DNA from: an uncultured Eubacterium sp. | Lineage (GTDB): Bacteria; Bacillota; Clostridia; Lachnospirales; Lachnospiraceae | Assembly (NCBI GenBank): GCA_910589595.1 | Contig: CAJUTM010000002.1 | Span: forward strand, 112,688 to 176,687 | Length of the DNA stretch: 64,000 bases | Reading direction: 5' to 3' | Made by a program: the position numbers and the translations under genes | Notes under the pieces: model-generated | What the model was told of the DNA's origin: nothing | The model's database searches: none | Seen by the model: the letters and a program-made list of their open reading frames with translations, nothing else | In this document: one piece after another, positions 24,981-33,528 of the stretch | Layout: every line of letters begins with the position of its first letter | Numbering within the stretch: position 1 is the stretch's first letter

Positions 24981-25369
24981 CTCCTGTTGCAGGAACAGTA
25001 TATCTTACTAAATAAGAACCTGCCCGACTTACCTTGCTTTGTTTTGTCCTGTTTTAAATTTTTTGCCATGCTTTCATAAATCAGCCGGATTCTTAATGTG
25101 AGCTTACTTTTCATTATACATAAAACGAGGATACTTTTCAATTATCCAACTCGACGGAAACGCAAGTAAAGGTATAGGTGACTTAAAGACAAATATATGG
25201 TAAAATTACTTATATATTTGTCTTGGTTAGGAGACTGGTAAATAAGAAATGAGGTTGTTATGAAAACTTTGATATTAAATGGTATATATGATTTTTTATG
25301 AATCACTCAAGTTCTTTTTTACAGAGTGGATACAATCAAGAAGAATAAACCCGGATGGAGGTAAATTAC
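24981..25369. other. 389-bp intergenic stretch with a 12-bp inverted repeat
   Basis: It lies between the leftward AraC-type gene and the rightward HAD gene. It contains a perfect 12-bp inverted repeat (AGACAAATATAT at 25187, partner at 25212-25223) with a 13-base loop and no U-tract. A 13-codon frame starting MKTLILNG at 25261 looks like the first codons of a flavodoxin-like reductase and may be a remnant. Nothing else is supported. Confidence 0.5.
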
Positions 25370-26089
25370 ATGAAAATACCCAAAATGATATTGTTTGATT
25401 ATGGTCAGACACTTATTGCAGAACAGAAATTTGACGGGATAAAGGGAACAGAGGCTGTCTTACAGTATGCTACGAGAAATAAGTATCATTTGTCGGCAGA
25501 GCAGGTGCAAGCCAAAGCAAATGAAATCAATCGGGAATTCGGGAGATTTAATCCTGAGAAAAGGCACTTATTTCAGATAGAGATACCCAATACAATGTTT
25601 ACGCCTTATCTTTATGAATCGCAGGGAATAGAGATTGCATTAAGCAACTCTGAAATTGATACAGTATTCTGGAATGCTGCTGCTCCGGGAGTGCCGACAG
25701 AGGGTATAAAAGATTTTTTAGGATATTTGAAAAACAAAGATATTCGCACAGGCGTAATCAGTAATATTTCTTATGCTCCTTCTGTGGTTGAAGAGCGTAT
25801 CAACAGACTGCTTCCGGAAAATGCTTTTGAATTTATCATTACCTCAAGTAATTTTATCTTCCGCAAACCGAACAAAAGGATATTCGATTTGGCTTTGGAA
25901 AAAGCCGAATTACAGCCGGATGAAGTCTGGTATATCGGAGACCAGTATGAGTGCGATGTAAAAGGCTCTTTAAATGCCGGTCTTCTGCCGATATGGTACA
26001 TAGGGGCGATTGATTTGCCTTACACAGAAGATAAAAATATTCTGACAGTAAAAACTTGGAGTGAAATTAAGCAGTATATGGAGGTATAG
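25370..26089 (+). CDS. HAD-superfamily hydrolase
   Basis: A 239-residue phosphatase-type HAD protein. Motif I is DYGQTL near the N-terminus, motif II is VISNIS, motif III a lysine in FRKPNKRIF, and motif IV YIGDQYECDVKGS. An alpha-helical cap lies between motifs I and II. The ATG at 25370 follows GGAGG by seven bases. Substrate unknown; the fold removes phosphate from small metabolites. Confidence 0.88.
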   Translation: MKIPKMILFDYGQTLIAEQKFDGIKGTEAVLQYATRNKYHLSAEQVQAKANEINREFGRFNPEKRHLFQIEIPNTMFTPYLYESQGIEIALSNSEIDTVFWNAAAPGVPTEGIKDFLGYLKNKDIRTGVISNISYAPSVVEERINRLLPENAFEFIITSSNFIFRKPNKRIFDLALEKAELQPDEVWYIGDQYECDVKGSLNAGLLPIWYIGAIDLPYTEDKNILTVKTWSEIKQYMEV

Positions 26090-26091
26090 CG

Positions 26092-26346
26092 GCTGTCTGT
26101 CTAGGTGAAGATGATGTACCATATTGTATTACCTTAAAATTGGAGCCGAATGAAGGCGCTTTTTTGCGAGAACAATATGAGGATATCTATCCCGGATATT
26201 ATATGAATAAAATTCATTGGAATTCCATTAACCCGGATGGCGCTGTTCCCGATGAGTTATTGAAAGATTTACTGGATAAATCCTACGATTTAGTTTTAGC
26301 AGGCTTTAGTAAAAAGAAACAGGCAGAAATATTAGAAGACGTATAA
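26092..26346 (+). pseudogene. MmcQ/YjbR family remnant (N-terminal part missing)
   Basis: The frame is open from just after the HAD stop and encodes about 84 residues matching the C-terminal two thirds of MmcQ/YjbR proteins (LKLEPNEGAFLREQYEDIYPGYYMNKIHWNSI, then a KDLLDKSYDLV helix). No start codon with a ribosome site exists, and the N-terminal DYPF-type region is absent. It looks like a deletion remnant fused against the end of the HAD gene. Confidence 0.7.
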
Positions 26347-26391
26347 TAGAGATGTAATGGCAACCGAAAAAATTAAAAGGGAAGGTTTGTT

Positions 26392-27480
26392 ATGAATGAA
26401 ATACAATTTGAAGATACTGATATTATGAATGCTTATCAGAAATCAGAAAATATATTAACCGATGTGCAAAATATCATAGAAACTTCACAGAGGCAGGCAT
26501 ATCATGCAGTAGATACGATTTTGTCTCAAAGAAACTGGCTCATTGGTTGCCGTATTGCAGAGGAAGAGATGGATGGTGCTGCTCGGGCCGGATATGGAAC
26601 AAACATTATTAAACAACTATCCAGAGAACTTACAGCTAAATACGGAAAAGGTTACGACCGCAGTAATCTTTATCATTTTCTTCGTTTTTACAAAGAGTTT
26701 CCAGAGATTGTCGACACGGTGTGTCGACAATCTAAGATTCGTCTTTCTTGGTCACATTATAGAGCATTATTACAAGTATTGGATGTGACTGCACGAAAGT
26801 GGTACGAGAAAGAGGCTTATGAGCAAACGTGGAGTGTCCGTACCCTGCAACGCAATATTAATACACAATATTACTATAGAATGATTCAATCACAGGAAAA
26901 GAGTTTAGTTGAACAGGAAATGTTGAAAAACACATCTGATTTCCAAAATGATAAGATGGAGTTTATTAAAAATCCAGTAATTGCCGAGTTTTTAGGTTTA
27001 TCATCTAATACTGATTTTACGGAGACTGAATTGGAGACCAGTATTATATCCAATCTTCAGAAATTTTTGATGGAATTAGGAAAGGGATATGCTTTTGTTG
27101 CTCGTCAACAGCATATAAAGACAGAAAAAGAGAATTACTTTATTGATCTTGTATTCTACAATTATATTTTGAAGTGTTTTGTCCTGATAGACTTGAAAAC
27201 AGCTAAAATCACACATCAGGATGTCGGACAGATGGATATGTATATTCGTATGTATGACGAGTTGAAAAAAGGTGCTGATGACAATCCTACACTGGGAATT
27301 GTACTTTGTACGGAAACAGATGAGGATATCGCCAGATATTCAGTTTTACATGGTAATGAACAATTATTCGCTTCAAAATACAAATTGTATCTGCCGACGG
27401 AGGAAGAGCTGCGGAATGAAATTGAAACTCAGAAAACCATGTTTTATTTGCAGCAAAAAGAAAAACGCAATTTGGATTAA
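26392..27480 (+). CDS. PDDEXK nuclease-domain protein (DUF1016/YhcG family)
   Basis: A 362-residue protein with the family layout: an N-terminal DUF1016_N helical domain (about 20-190, with ROTNWLIGCRIAEEE-like and LSWSHYRALLQV motifs) and a C-terminal PDDEXK nuclease core (FIDLVFYN, then VLIDLKTAKITHQDVGQMDMYI). Active-site Asp and the DLK motif are present. Members are found next to restriction or mobile genes and their cellular role is unsettled. It follows a remnant gene by 45 bases. A perfect palindrome lies inside the coding sequence at 26705. Confidence 0.88.
   Translation: MNEIQFEDTDIMNAYQKSENILTDVQNIIETSQRQAYHAVDTILSQRNWLIGCRIAEEEMDGAARAGYGTNIIKQLSRELTAKYGKGYDRSNLYHFLRFYKEFPEIVDTVCRQSKIRLSWSHYRALLQVLDVTARKWYEKEAYEQTWSVRTLQRNINTQYYYRMIQSQEKSLVEQEMLKNTSDFQNDKMEFIKNPVIAEFLGLSSNTDFTETELETSIISNLQKFLMELGKGYAFVARQQHIKTEKENYFIDLVFYNYILKCFVLIDLKTAKITHQDVGQMDMYIRMYDELKKGADDNPTLGIVLCTETDEDIARYSVLHGNEQLFASKYKLYLPTEEELRNEIETQKTMFYLQQKEKRNLD
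26705..26733. repeat. Perfect 13-bp palindrome inside the DUF1016 gene
   Basis: Arms of 13 bp around a 3-bp loop, centred on GTCGACAC and GTGTCGAC. It encodes part of a variable linker (EIVDTVCRQSKI) just before the conserved LSWSHYR motif, so it is in frame and tolerated. It could be a small inserted palindrome or an mRNA hairpin. Confidence 0.8.
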
Positions 27481-27610
27481 ATATTGGATTGCAACAGATA
27501 TAATATCCCCTGCCGTGCCAGTCTTTACAGATGAATTGCGGTATGATAGTATAAAGACAGACAGGAAAAAAACGGAAAGGCGGCATTTCAGGTGCTATAG
27601 GGGCAAAGCA

Positions 27611-28579
27611 ATGAAACAGATTCATATGATTATGTATCACTATGTACGTGATTTAAAAAACAGCGCTTATCCGGCAATCAAGGGGTTGGATAAGGCTCTG
27701 TTTGAGGAGCAGATAGAATATTTATTAAAGCATTTTCATCCTCTTAGGATGGAGGATATTTTACAGGCATACCGGGAACAGGATTTTTCTTCCGTTGCGG
27801 AAAATGGTTTTTTACTGACGTTTGATGATGGTTATATCGACCATTACGAAGTAGTTTATCCGATTCTAAAAAAAATTGGCATTCAAGGAGCCTTTTTCCC
27901 CAATGCAATGGCTTTAAAAGAGCATAAATTATTGACGGTAAACCGTATTCATTTCATTTTGGCAGAAGCCGAGGTGCGTGGACGGGAGGCAATGACAGAA
28001 CTGGTTCAGGATTGTTTTGGGGAAATGGATGGATGCCGTAAGCAGGGATTGGAAATTCCGGCAAATGAGGCGCTTTACAACGAGTTGGCGGTGGCGAATC
28101 GATGGGACCCGGCAGAAGTTATCTTTGTTAAGAGGCTGCTGCAGAATGCGTTGCCGGAAGATATACGGACAGAGATAGCAAAAAGATTATTTCAGAAATA
28201 CGTGGGGCGGGAGGAGAGCGACTTTGCCAGAGAGCTCTATCTGGATACCGGACAAATGCGGCAGATGCGGGAGGATGGTATGTTTTTTGGGCTGCATGGC
28301 TACGACCATTATTGGCTTGGAAAGCTGGATGCCCCGGCGATGGAGCAGGATATAGAGAAAGCGCTTGCATTTATGAAAGATGTAATCAATCCCAATGAGT
28401 GGGTAATGAACTATCCTTACGGCAATTACAGTGATGTAGTGATAGATTACATAAAAACAAAGGGTTGTGCGCTGGGCGTTTCCGTAGAGGCGCGGGCCGC
28501 AAAATTAGGGGAAGACAACCGGTTTGCTCTTCCGAGATGGGATTGTAACGATGTGTATCCGAAAGGAACGATGGTTTAG
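27611..28579 (+). CDS. Polysaccharide deacetylase-family protein (CE4)
   Basis: A 322-residue protein. The CE4 catalytic motif LTFDDGYIDH supplies the Asp-Asp pair (residues 72-73), and HGYDH provides a His-x3-His zinc motif. The upstream open frame overlaps the nuclease gene and lacks support; the ATG at 27611 fits MKQIHMIMYHYV, the usual first strand of the barrel. CE4 enzymes remove N- or O-acetyl groups from sugars. It heads a run of four same-strand genes with nonulosonate synthesis and Maf genes, so a role in processing a surface or flagellar sugar is likely. Confidence 0.85.
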   Translation: MKQIHMIMYHYVRDLKNSAYPAIKGLDKALFEEQIEYLLKHFHPLRMEDILQAYREQDFSSVAENGFLLTFDDGYIDHYEVVYPILKKIGIQGAFFPNAMALKEHKLLTVNRIHFILAEAEVRGREAMTELVQDCFGEMDGCRKQGLEIPANEALYNELAVANRWDPAEVIFVKRLLQNALPEDIRTEIAKRLFQKYVGREESDFARELYLDTGQMRQMREDGMFFGLHGYDHYWLGKLDAPAMEQDIEKALAFMKDVINPNEWVMNYPYGNYSDVVIDYIKTKGCALGVSVEARAAKLGEDNRFALPRWDCNDVYPKGTMV

Positions 28580-28612
28580 CATATTAGAAGAGTATCTGAG
28601 GGGAGAGAAGAG

Positions 28613-29653
28613 ATGAAAAGACAATTTAAGATTGGGGATATTTTAGTTGGTGATGCCAATCGGGTGCTGGTTATTCCGGAAATCGGCATTAATCATGAGG
28701 GGAGTCTGGCCGTCGCCAAAGAGATGGCAGACGCGGCGCGGCGCGCGGGAGCGCGTTTGATTAAACACCAAACGCATATAGTAGAAGATGAGATGTGTCA
28801 GGTGGCGAGAAAAGTAGTGCCGGGCAACTCCACGGATTCCATTTATGATATTATGGCGCGTTGCGCATTGAATGAGGAAGAGGAGCGGGAGTTTAAAGAA
28901 TATACCGAAGAGCTGGGAATGGTATTTTTAAGTACTCCATTTTCGCGGGCGGCGGCAGACCGTCTGGAGCGCATGGGAGTACAGGCCTATAAGATTGGCT
29001 CCGGAGAGCTCAATAATTATCCGCTCATTGAGCATGTGGCGGAATTTGGGAAACCGATGATTGTATCGACGGGGATGAATGACATTCCGGCGATAGCAAA
29101 GACGGTAAATATTTTGGAGCGCTGCGGCGTGTCTTATGCATTGATGCATACGACGAATATCTATCCGACGAAACCGGAGTGGGTGCGGCTCGGCGCCATG
29201 CAGGATTTGATGAGAGAGTTTTCCGGTGTTCCGGTTGGATTGTCCGACCACACGCAAAATAATAATGCCTGTATTGCTGCCATGGCAATGGGAGCAGATA
29301 TCGTTGAGAGACATTTTACGGACAGAATGGAGAGAATGGGGCCGGATATTGTCTGCTCGATGGACGAGGTGGCTTGTTCCGATTTGATGCGGGCGGCAAA
29401 GGAAGTACCGAAGATGCGGGGCGGTGAGAAAGTGGCCTTGCCGGAAGAGCAGGTGACGATTGATTTTGCTTTTGCCACGGTTGTGACGATAGCTGCGGTG
29501 AAAAAGGGGGAGCCATTTACGAAAGACAATCTGTGGGTGAAACGTCCGGGAACAGGTAGTATTCTGGCGGAAGAATATGATTCGCTTCTAGGGAAAACGG
29601 CTGCCGTGGATATTGATGCGGATGTGCAACTGACTTATGATATGATACAGTAG
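28613..29653 (+). CDS. NeuB-family nonulosonate (sialic/legionaminic-type) synthase
   Basis: A 346-residue enzyme with the NeuB barrel (VIPEIGINHEGSL, KHQTH, KIGSGELNNYPLIE, STGMN, LSDHT) and a C-terminal SAF/antifreeze-like domain (from about residue 290; AVKKGEPFTKDNLWVKRPGTG). It condenses phosphoenolpyruvate with a six-carbon amino sugar to give a nine-carbon acid. Whether the product is neuraminate, legionaminate or pseudaminate cannot be told. Sugar-precursor genes are not in this window. Confidence 0.9.
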   Translation: MKRQFKIGDILVGDANRVLVIPEIGINHEGSLAVAKEMADAARRAGARLIKHQTHIVEDEMCQVARKVVPGNSTDSIYDIMARCALNEEEEREFKEYTEELGMVFLSTPFSRAAADRLERMGVQAYKIGSGELNNYPLIEHVAEFGKPMIVSTGMNDIPAIAKTVNILERCGVSYALMHTTNIYPTKPEWVRLGAMQDLMREFSGVPVGLSDHTQNNNACIAAMAMGADIVERHFTDRMERMGPDIVCSMDEVACSDLMRAAKEVPKMRGGEKVALPEEQVTIDFAFATVVTIAAVKKGEPFTKDNLWVKRPGTGSILAEEYDSLLGKTAAVDIDADVQLTYDMIQ

Positions 29654-29679
29654 GATGAGACAGAAAGGAGTGGTTGGCA

Positions 29680-30384
29680 ATGATATCGGGGAAAAGAGTA
29701 TTAGCCCTGATTCCGGCGAGGGGAGGAAGTAAGGGAATTAAGGGAAAGAATATCATTGATTTGTGTGGAAAACCATTAATTGCGTATTCGATTGATGCGG
29801 CAAAAGAGAGCGCCTATGTCGACCGTATTGTTGTGACGACAGATTCGGAGGAAATACAAAAGGTGAGCGCTGACTGTGGGGCATATGTACCATTTTTGCG
29901 TCCACAGGAACTGGCGTCGGATACGGCGAAGACGATTGACGCCGTGCTGCATGCGGTGAACTGGCTGAAAGAGCGGGGAGACAACTATGATATTTTACTT
30001 TTACTGCAGCCCACTCAGCCGTTGAGGCGGGCGCAGGATATTGACGCCGCCCTCAATCTGTTTGTGGAGAGTGGGGAGCGGGGGGTAGTTTCCGTGCGTC
30101 CGGTAGAAGAACACCCGATTCTGATGCGTACGATGGATGGGGGAGAGATGGAGCATGTGCTGCCTCTTGGAAGCACTGTTCGCCGACAGGATATGCCCGA
30201 GTATGTTCTTGTTGACGGCAGTATATATATTAACCGCATTGCAGACTTGAGTGAGAAGACAAGTTTTAATGATAATCCTGTTCCTTATTGCATGGAAAAA
30301 CAGTACAGTGTCGATATTGACGAGTGGACTGATTTGGAACTGGCAAAATGGTATTTGCAAAAAAATGCGCAGACAACAAAATAG
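29680..30384 (+). CDS. CMP-nonulosonate cytidylyltransferase
   Basis: A 234-residue nucleotidyltransferase with the signature ALIPARGGSKGIKGKNI and the conserved QPTQPLRRAQDID region. It activates the nonulosonic acid made by the preceding gene as a CMP-sugar. I chose the ATG at 29680 because AAGGAG is nine bases upstream; a TTG six bases earlier would be too close. Confidence 0.9.
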   Translation: MISGKRVLALIPARGGSKGIKGKNIIDLCGKPLIAYSIDAAKESAYVDRIVVTTDSEEIQKVSADCGAYVPFLRPQELASDTAKTIDAVLHAVNWLKERGDNYDILLLLQPTQPLRRAQDIDAALNLFVESGERGVVSVRPVEEHPILMRTMDGGEMEHVLPLGSTVRRQDMPEYVLVDGSIYINRIADLSEKTSFNDNPVPYCMEKQYSVDIDEWTDLELAKWYLQKNAQTTK

Positions 30385-30407
30385 CAGAACAGAAATGAGG
30401 ACTAAAT

Positions 30408-31973
30408 ATGCAAGAGTTTCGAAGAAGATTACAAAATTTTTACAGATTCGCCTATCGATGGTGCGACTACATTCGCGCACAGCAGATATCGTTATCCGAT
30501 AACCTGCTGTCTGCTGTGATATCTTCTTTAGAAGCTCTGTTACAGTGTCAGGAATTGCAGGATGTAGTGGCGGAGATAACAGATTGCTTTACGCTGTTTT
30601 TAACGGCATATGAGGACAGAGACAGGATTTTGGCAGCAGACTATATGGAGACTGGAATCTTACGTTTGCTGGAGGATGTTACACAGCAGATGCTAGCGGA
30701 AGAACCGCTGCCGCAGGCGGGAGAGGGATATGAATTAGAAATGACTTCCGTGTCGGCGTATACGCTTGTGCGCGCAGTGGACGGCAAGAGAAAATATTTA
30801 CATTCCAACCTGAATCCTTTTCGCGAAGCGGAGCGCTTTACAGAGCGATGGATGAAAGAGGGAGTCGGCGTATATCATGTAGTCGGTTTGGGACTTGGCT
30901 ATCATGTGGAGAGTCTCAGCAGATATCCATATCTTCATGTCTATGTATATGAAGAGGATGAGGAGTTGATATCCATCTGTCAAAAATATTCCGATGTGTG
31001 GCCAATTTTGGAGAAGAGAAAGAATGTCCATATTGTGGCAGATACGGGGTATGAGCAGTTTGTCAGAAAAGCGCAGGAGATAGAAGAATATAAGAAAATG
31101 GAGCAGCTGTGTTTATATCATCCCTCGCTTGCGACGATTCGGGATACACATTTGCGGGAGAATATGCAGACGCTCTTTTTGCAGATGGACAATGCCAATC
31201 GCTGGTCGAATCTGATGAAAATTAATTTTTCTGAAAATGTAAAACGGGTGCCAGACGGCGGGGACAGACTGCGGGAGAATTTTGCCGGCAAAACAGTCTA
31301 TCTCATTGCCGGAGGGCCCTCGCTTGACAAGAATATCCATTTGCTGAAAGAGCGTGGGGAAAATGATTTGGTTCTTACTGTGGGAACTTCATTGCGCCGC
31401 TGTATTCAAGAAGAAATCCATCCCGATTATGGCATCATTACCGACCCGAAGACTGCCGTTTATGCGCAGATTAATGGTATTCAGCAGAGCCGGATTCCCC
31501 TGCTGCTTCTGAGCACGGCCTATCTGTATCTGGCGAGGGATTATGAGGGTGAGAAATACTTACTCTGTCAGGAGGGATATGAGCCGGCAGAGGAGTTTGC
31601 GCATAAACAGGGCTGGCAGACGTTTGAGACAGGTGCTTCCGTAGTGACAACCGCACTTGATTTTTGTATCAAAATGGGTGTTAGGCGCATCGTTTTTCTT
31701 GGCCTTGATTTGGCGTTTACCGGCGGGCGCAGTCATCAGGGCTTAAAAGAGAAAAATATGACGGCTCAATCGGAATTGTATGTGACGGATATTGATGGAA
31801 ATGAAATTCCCACTTCCCGAAATCTGAATCATTATCGTTTATGGATAGAGAGAAGGATAGCACGAGCAAAGCAGGAAAAGCTTCCAATAGAATTTATTGA
31901 CGCCTCAGAAGGAGGCGCCCGGGTAGAGGGCACGGTAGTGCAGACGCTACTCCGGACGATGTCAGAAAGTTAA
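30408..31973 (+). CDS. Maf/DUF115-family glycosyltransferase (flagellin glycosylation type)
   Basis: A 521-residue protein of the motility accessory factor / MptE-like family (DUF115). A Rossmann-type glycosyltransferase core begins about residue 295 with VYLIAGGPSLDKNI, followed by a GTSLRRCI and a DYGIITDPK motif. The N-terminal half is less conserved. Known Maf proteins transfer CMP-activated nonulosonic acids to flagellin Ser or Thr residues. It is the fourth gene of the nonulosonate operon, and its stop codon overlaps the end of rfbC on the other strand. The flagellin target is inferred; no flagellin gene is in the window. Confidence 0.85.
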   Translation: MQEFRRRLQNFYRFAYRWCDYIRAQQISLSDNLLSAVISSLEALLQCQELQDVVAEITDCFTLFLTAYEDRDRILAADYMETGILRLLEDVTQQMLAEEPLPQAGEGYELEMTSVSAYTLVRAVDGKRKYLHSNLNPFREAERFTERWMKEGVGVYHVVGLGLGYHVESLSRYPYLHVYVYEEDEELISICQKYSDVWPILEKRKNVHIVADTGYEQFVRKAQEIEEYKKMEQLCLYHPSLATIRDTHLRENMQTLFLQMDNANRWSNLMKINFSENVKRVPDGGDRLRENFAGKTVYLIAGGPSLDKNIHLLKERGENDLVLTVGTSLRRCIQEEIHPDYGIITDPKTAVYAQINGIQQSRIPLLLLSTAYLYLARDYEGEKYLLCQEGYEPAEEFAHKQGWQTFETGASVVTTALDFCIKMGVRRIVFLGLDLAFTGGRSHQGLKEKNMTAQSELYVTDIDGNEIPTSRNLNHYRLWIERRIARAKQEKLPIEFIDASEGGARVEGTVVQTLLRTMSES

Positions 31974-32587
31974 AGTTCTTCAGACGTATTTTGCCCGGAC
32001 AGTCCGGGCCAGTTTTCATCCCGTTCGTTGATATTGAGGGGTGTTCCATCGCTCATCTGATATCCGGTGGCGGAGCCGCTGCCGGAGTATTCACCGATGA
32101 CATCCGGCCATTCAATGCCGATGGCAGGGTCGTTCCAAGTGAGGCCGCCGTCGTCGCCGGCATGATAGAAATCGGTGCATTTATAACAAAATTCTGCCCA
32201 TTCGCTCAGCACGAGATATCCGTGCGCGAATCCTTTCGGAACATAAAATTGTTTCTTATTCTCTTCTGACAGTTCCAAACCGTACCATTTTCCATATGTT
32301 TTACTGCCCTGACGAATATCCACAGCTACGTCGAAGACGGAACCGCGTATTACGCGGACAAGTTTCCCCTGTGGATAGTTTTTTTGAAAGTGGAGGCCGC
32401 GAAGCACTCCTTTTGAGGAACTGGATTGATTGTCCTGTACGAAAGTAAGGTTGAGTCCGGCCTCTTTCATATCGTTTTCATTATAAGTTTCCATAAAATA
32501 GCCGCGCTCGTCGCCGTGTACAGTAGGTTGAATCACGCACAATCCCTCAATGCCGCCGGCATTTTTTTCTACCTGTATCTGTCCCAT
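31970..32587 (-). CDS. rfbC: dTDP-4-dehydrorhamnose 3,5-epimerase
   Basis: A 205-residue RmlC cupin with the catalytic-base region GVLRGLHFQ and the KGFAHGYLVLSE strand. It makes dTDP-4-keto-L-rhamnose from the 6-deoxy-4-keto glucose intermediate. It is last in a four-gene leftward operon and overlaps the end of the Maf gene tail-to-tail by four bases. Confidence 0.92.
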   Translation of the reverse strand: MGQIQVEKNAGGIEGLCVIQPTVHGDERGYFMETYNENDMKEAGLNLTFVQDNQSSSSKGVLRGLHFQKNYPQGKLVRVIRGSVFDVAVDIRQGSKTYGKWYGLELSEENKKQFYVPKGFAHGYLVLSEWAEFCYKCTDFYHAGDDGGLTWNDPAIGIEWPDVIGEYSGSGSATGYQMSDGTPLNINERDENWPGLSGQNTSEEL

Positions 32588-32616
32588 AATTATCCTCCAT
32601 TCCTCTGTTCCATTCT

Positions 32617-33504
32617 TTATATTTCAATTTCCGATAAATAACGCGCTAAAGCATCCTGCCAAGTTGGCAGAGGATTAAATCCCTTTTCCGTTAATTTTTG
32701 TTTATCCAGCCGACTGTTAAACGGACGTATGGCTTTTGACAGACCATACTCTGCAGTAGAAACCGGTTTAACGGTCAGGTGCTTGGTATCGTAACAGCTA
32801 TGCCCCAGAGCAGCAGCCTGACGGAAGATTTCACAGGCAAATTCATACCAACTGATATAACCGCCCTCATTTGTCGCGTGATAATATCCGTATTGTTTTG
32901 TTTCAATCATATCAACAAGCAGCCGTGCCAAATCATAAGTGTAGGTCGGCGTACCAATCTGGTCGTCTACGACAGTTAGTAAGTCATGATTGGCGCCAAG
33001 GCGCAGCATAGTTTTGATAAAATTATTTCCATGAGTGCCAAATACCCATGCAATGCGTATGATAAAATATTTATCAAGAATCTGGCTTACCGCCTGTTCA
33101 CCTGCCAGTTTTGTCTCGCCATAGACATTGAGCGGGGCATAATCGGTCTGGTCGGGTTTCCAAGGTTTACTGCCCTGACCGTCGAAGACATAGTCTGTGG
33201 AGAGATACATCATCGGAATATCCAGCTCCTTGCAGACTGCGGCAATTGTCCGAGTTCCCTCAGAATTAACTTTCACAACAGTCTGCCGGTTTTCTTTCTC
33301 TTCAGCGGCATCAACGGCTGTCCATGCGGCGCAATGGATAACGGCGTCCGGAGAAGCCTCGGGAATAACTTTGTTCACGCTTGCCGGATTGGTGATGTCC
33401 ATTTCTTCGATATCCACACCGATGGCTTCGTGATTGCGCTTCGTTAATTCGTTTACTACGTCATGTCCTAATTGTCCTTTGACGCCGGTAACAAGTACTT
33501 TCAT
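32617..33504 (-). CDS. rfbD: dTDP-4-dehydrorhamnose reductase
   Basis: A 295-residue extended SDR with TGVKGQLGHDV at the start, STDYVFDG in the middle and YGETKLAGE as the YxxxK site. The ATG at 33504 is preferred because GGAAAGGA lies upstream at normal spacing; an ATG nine bases earlier sits inside that site. It performs the final reduction to dTDP-L-rhamnose. Confidence 0.92.
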   Translation of the reverse strand: MKVLVTGVKGQLGHDVVNELTKRNHEAIGVDIEEMDITNPASVNKVIPEASPDAVIHCAAWTAVDAAEEKENRQTVVKVNSEGTRTIAAVCKELDIPMMYLSTDYVFDGQGSKPWKPDQTDYAPLNVYGETKLAGEQAVSQILDKYFIIRIAWVFGTHGNNFIKTMLRLGANHDLLTVVDDQIGTPTYTYDLARLLVDMIETKQYGYYHATNEGGYISWYEFACEIFRQAAALGHSCYDTKHLTVKPVSTAEYGLSKAIRPFNSRLDKQKLTEKGFNPLPTWQDALARYLSEIEI

Positions 33505-33528
33505 GTTCAACATCCTTTCCTTTGCCGG

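Noticed and set aside
27272..27610. N-terminal extension of the deacetylase, overlapping the DUF1016 gene
   Set aside because: The extra 113 residues lie mostly within the nuclease gene in another frame and show no domain character; the barrel starts at MKQIHMIMYHYV.
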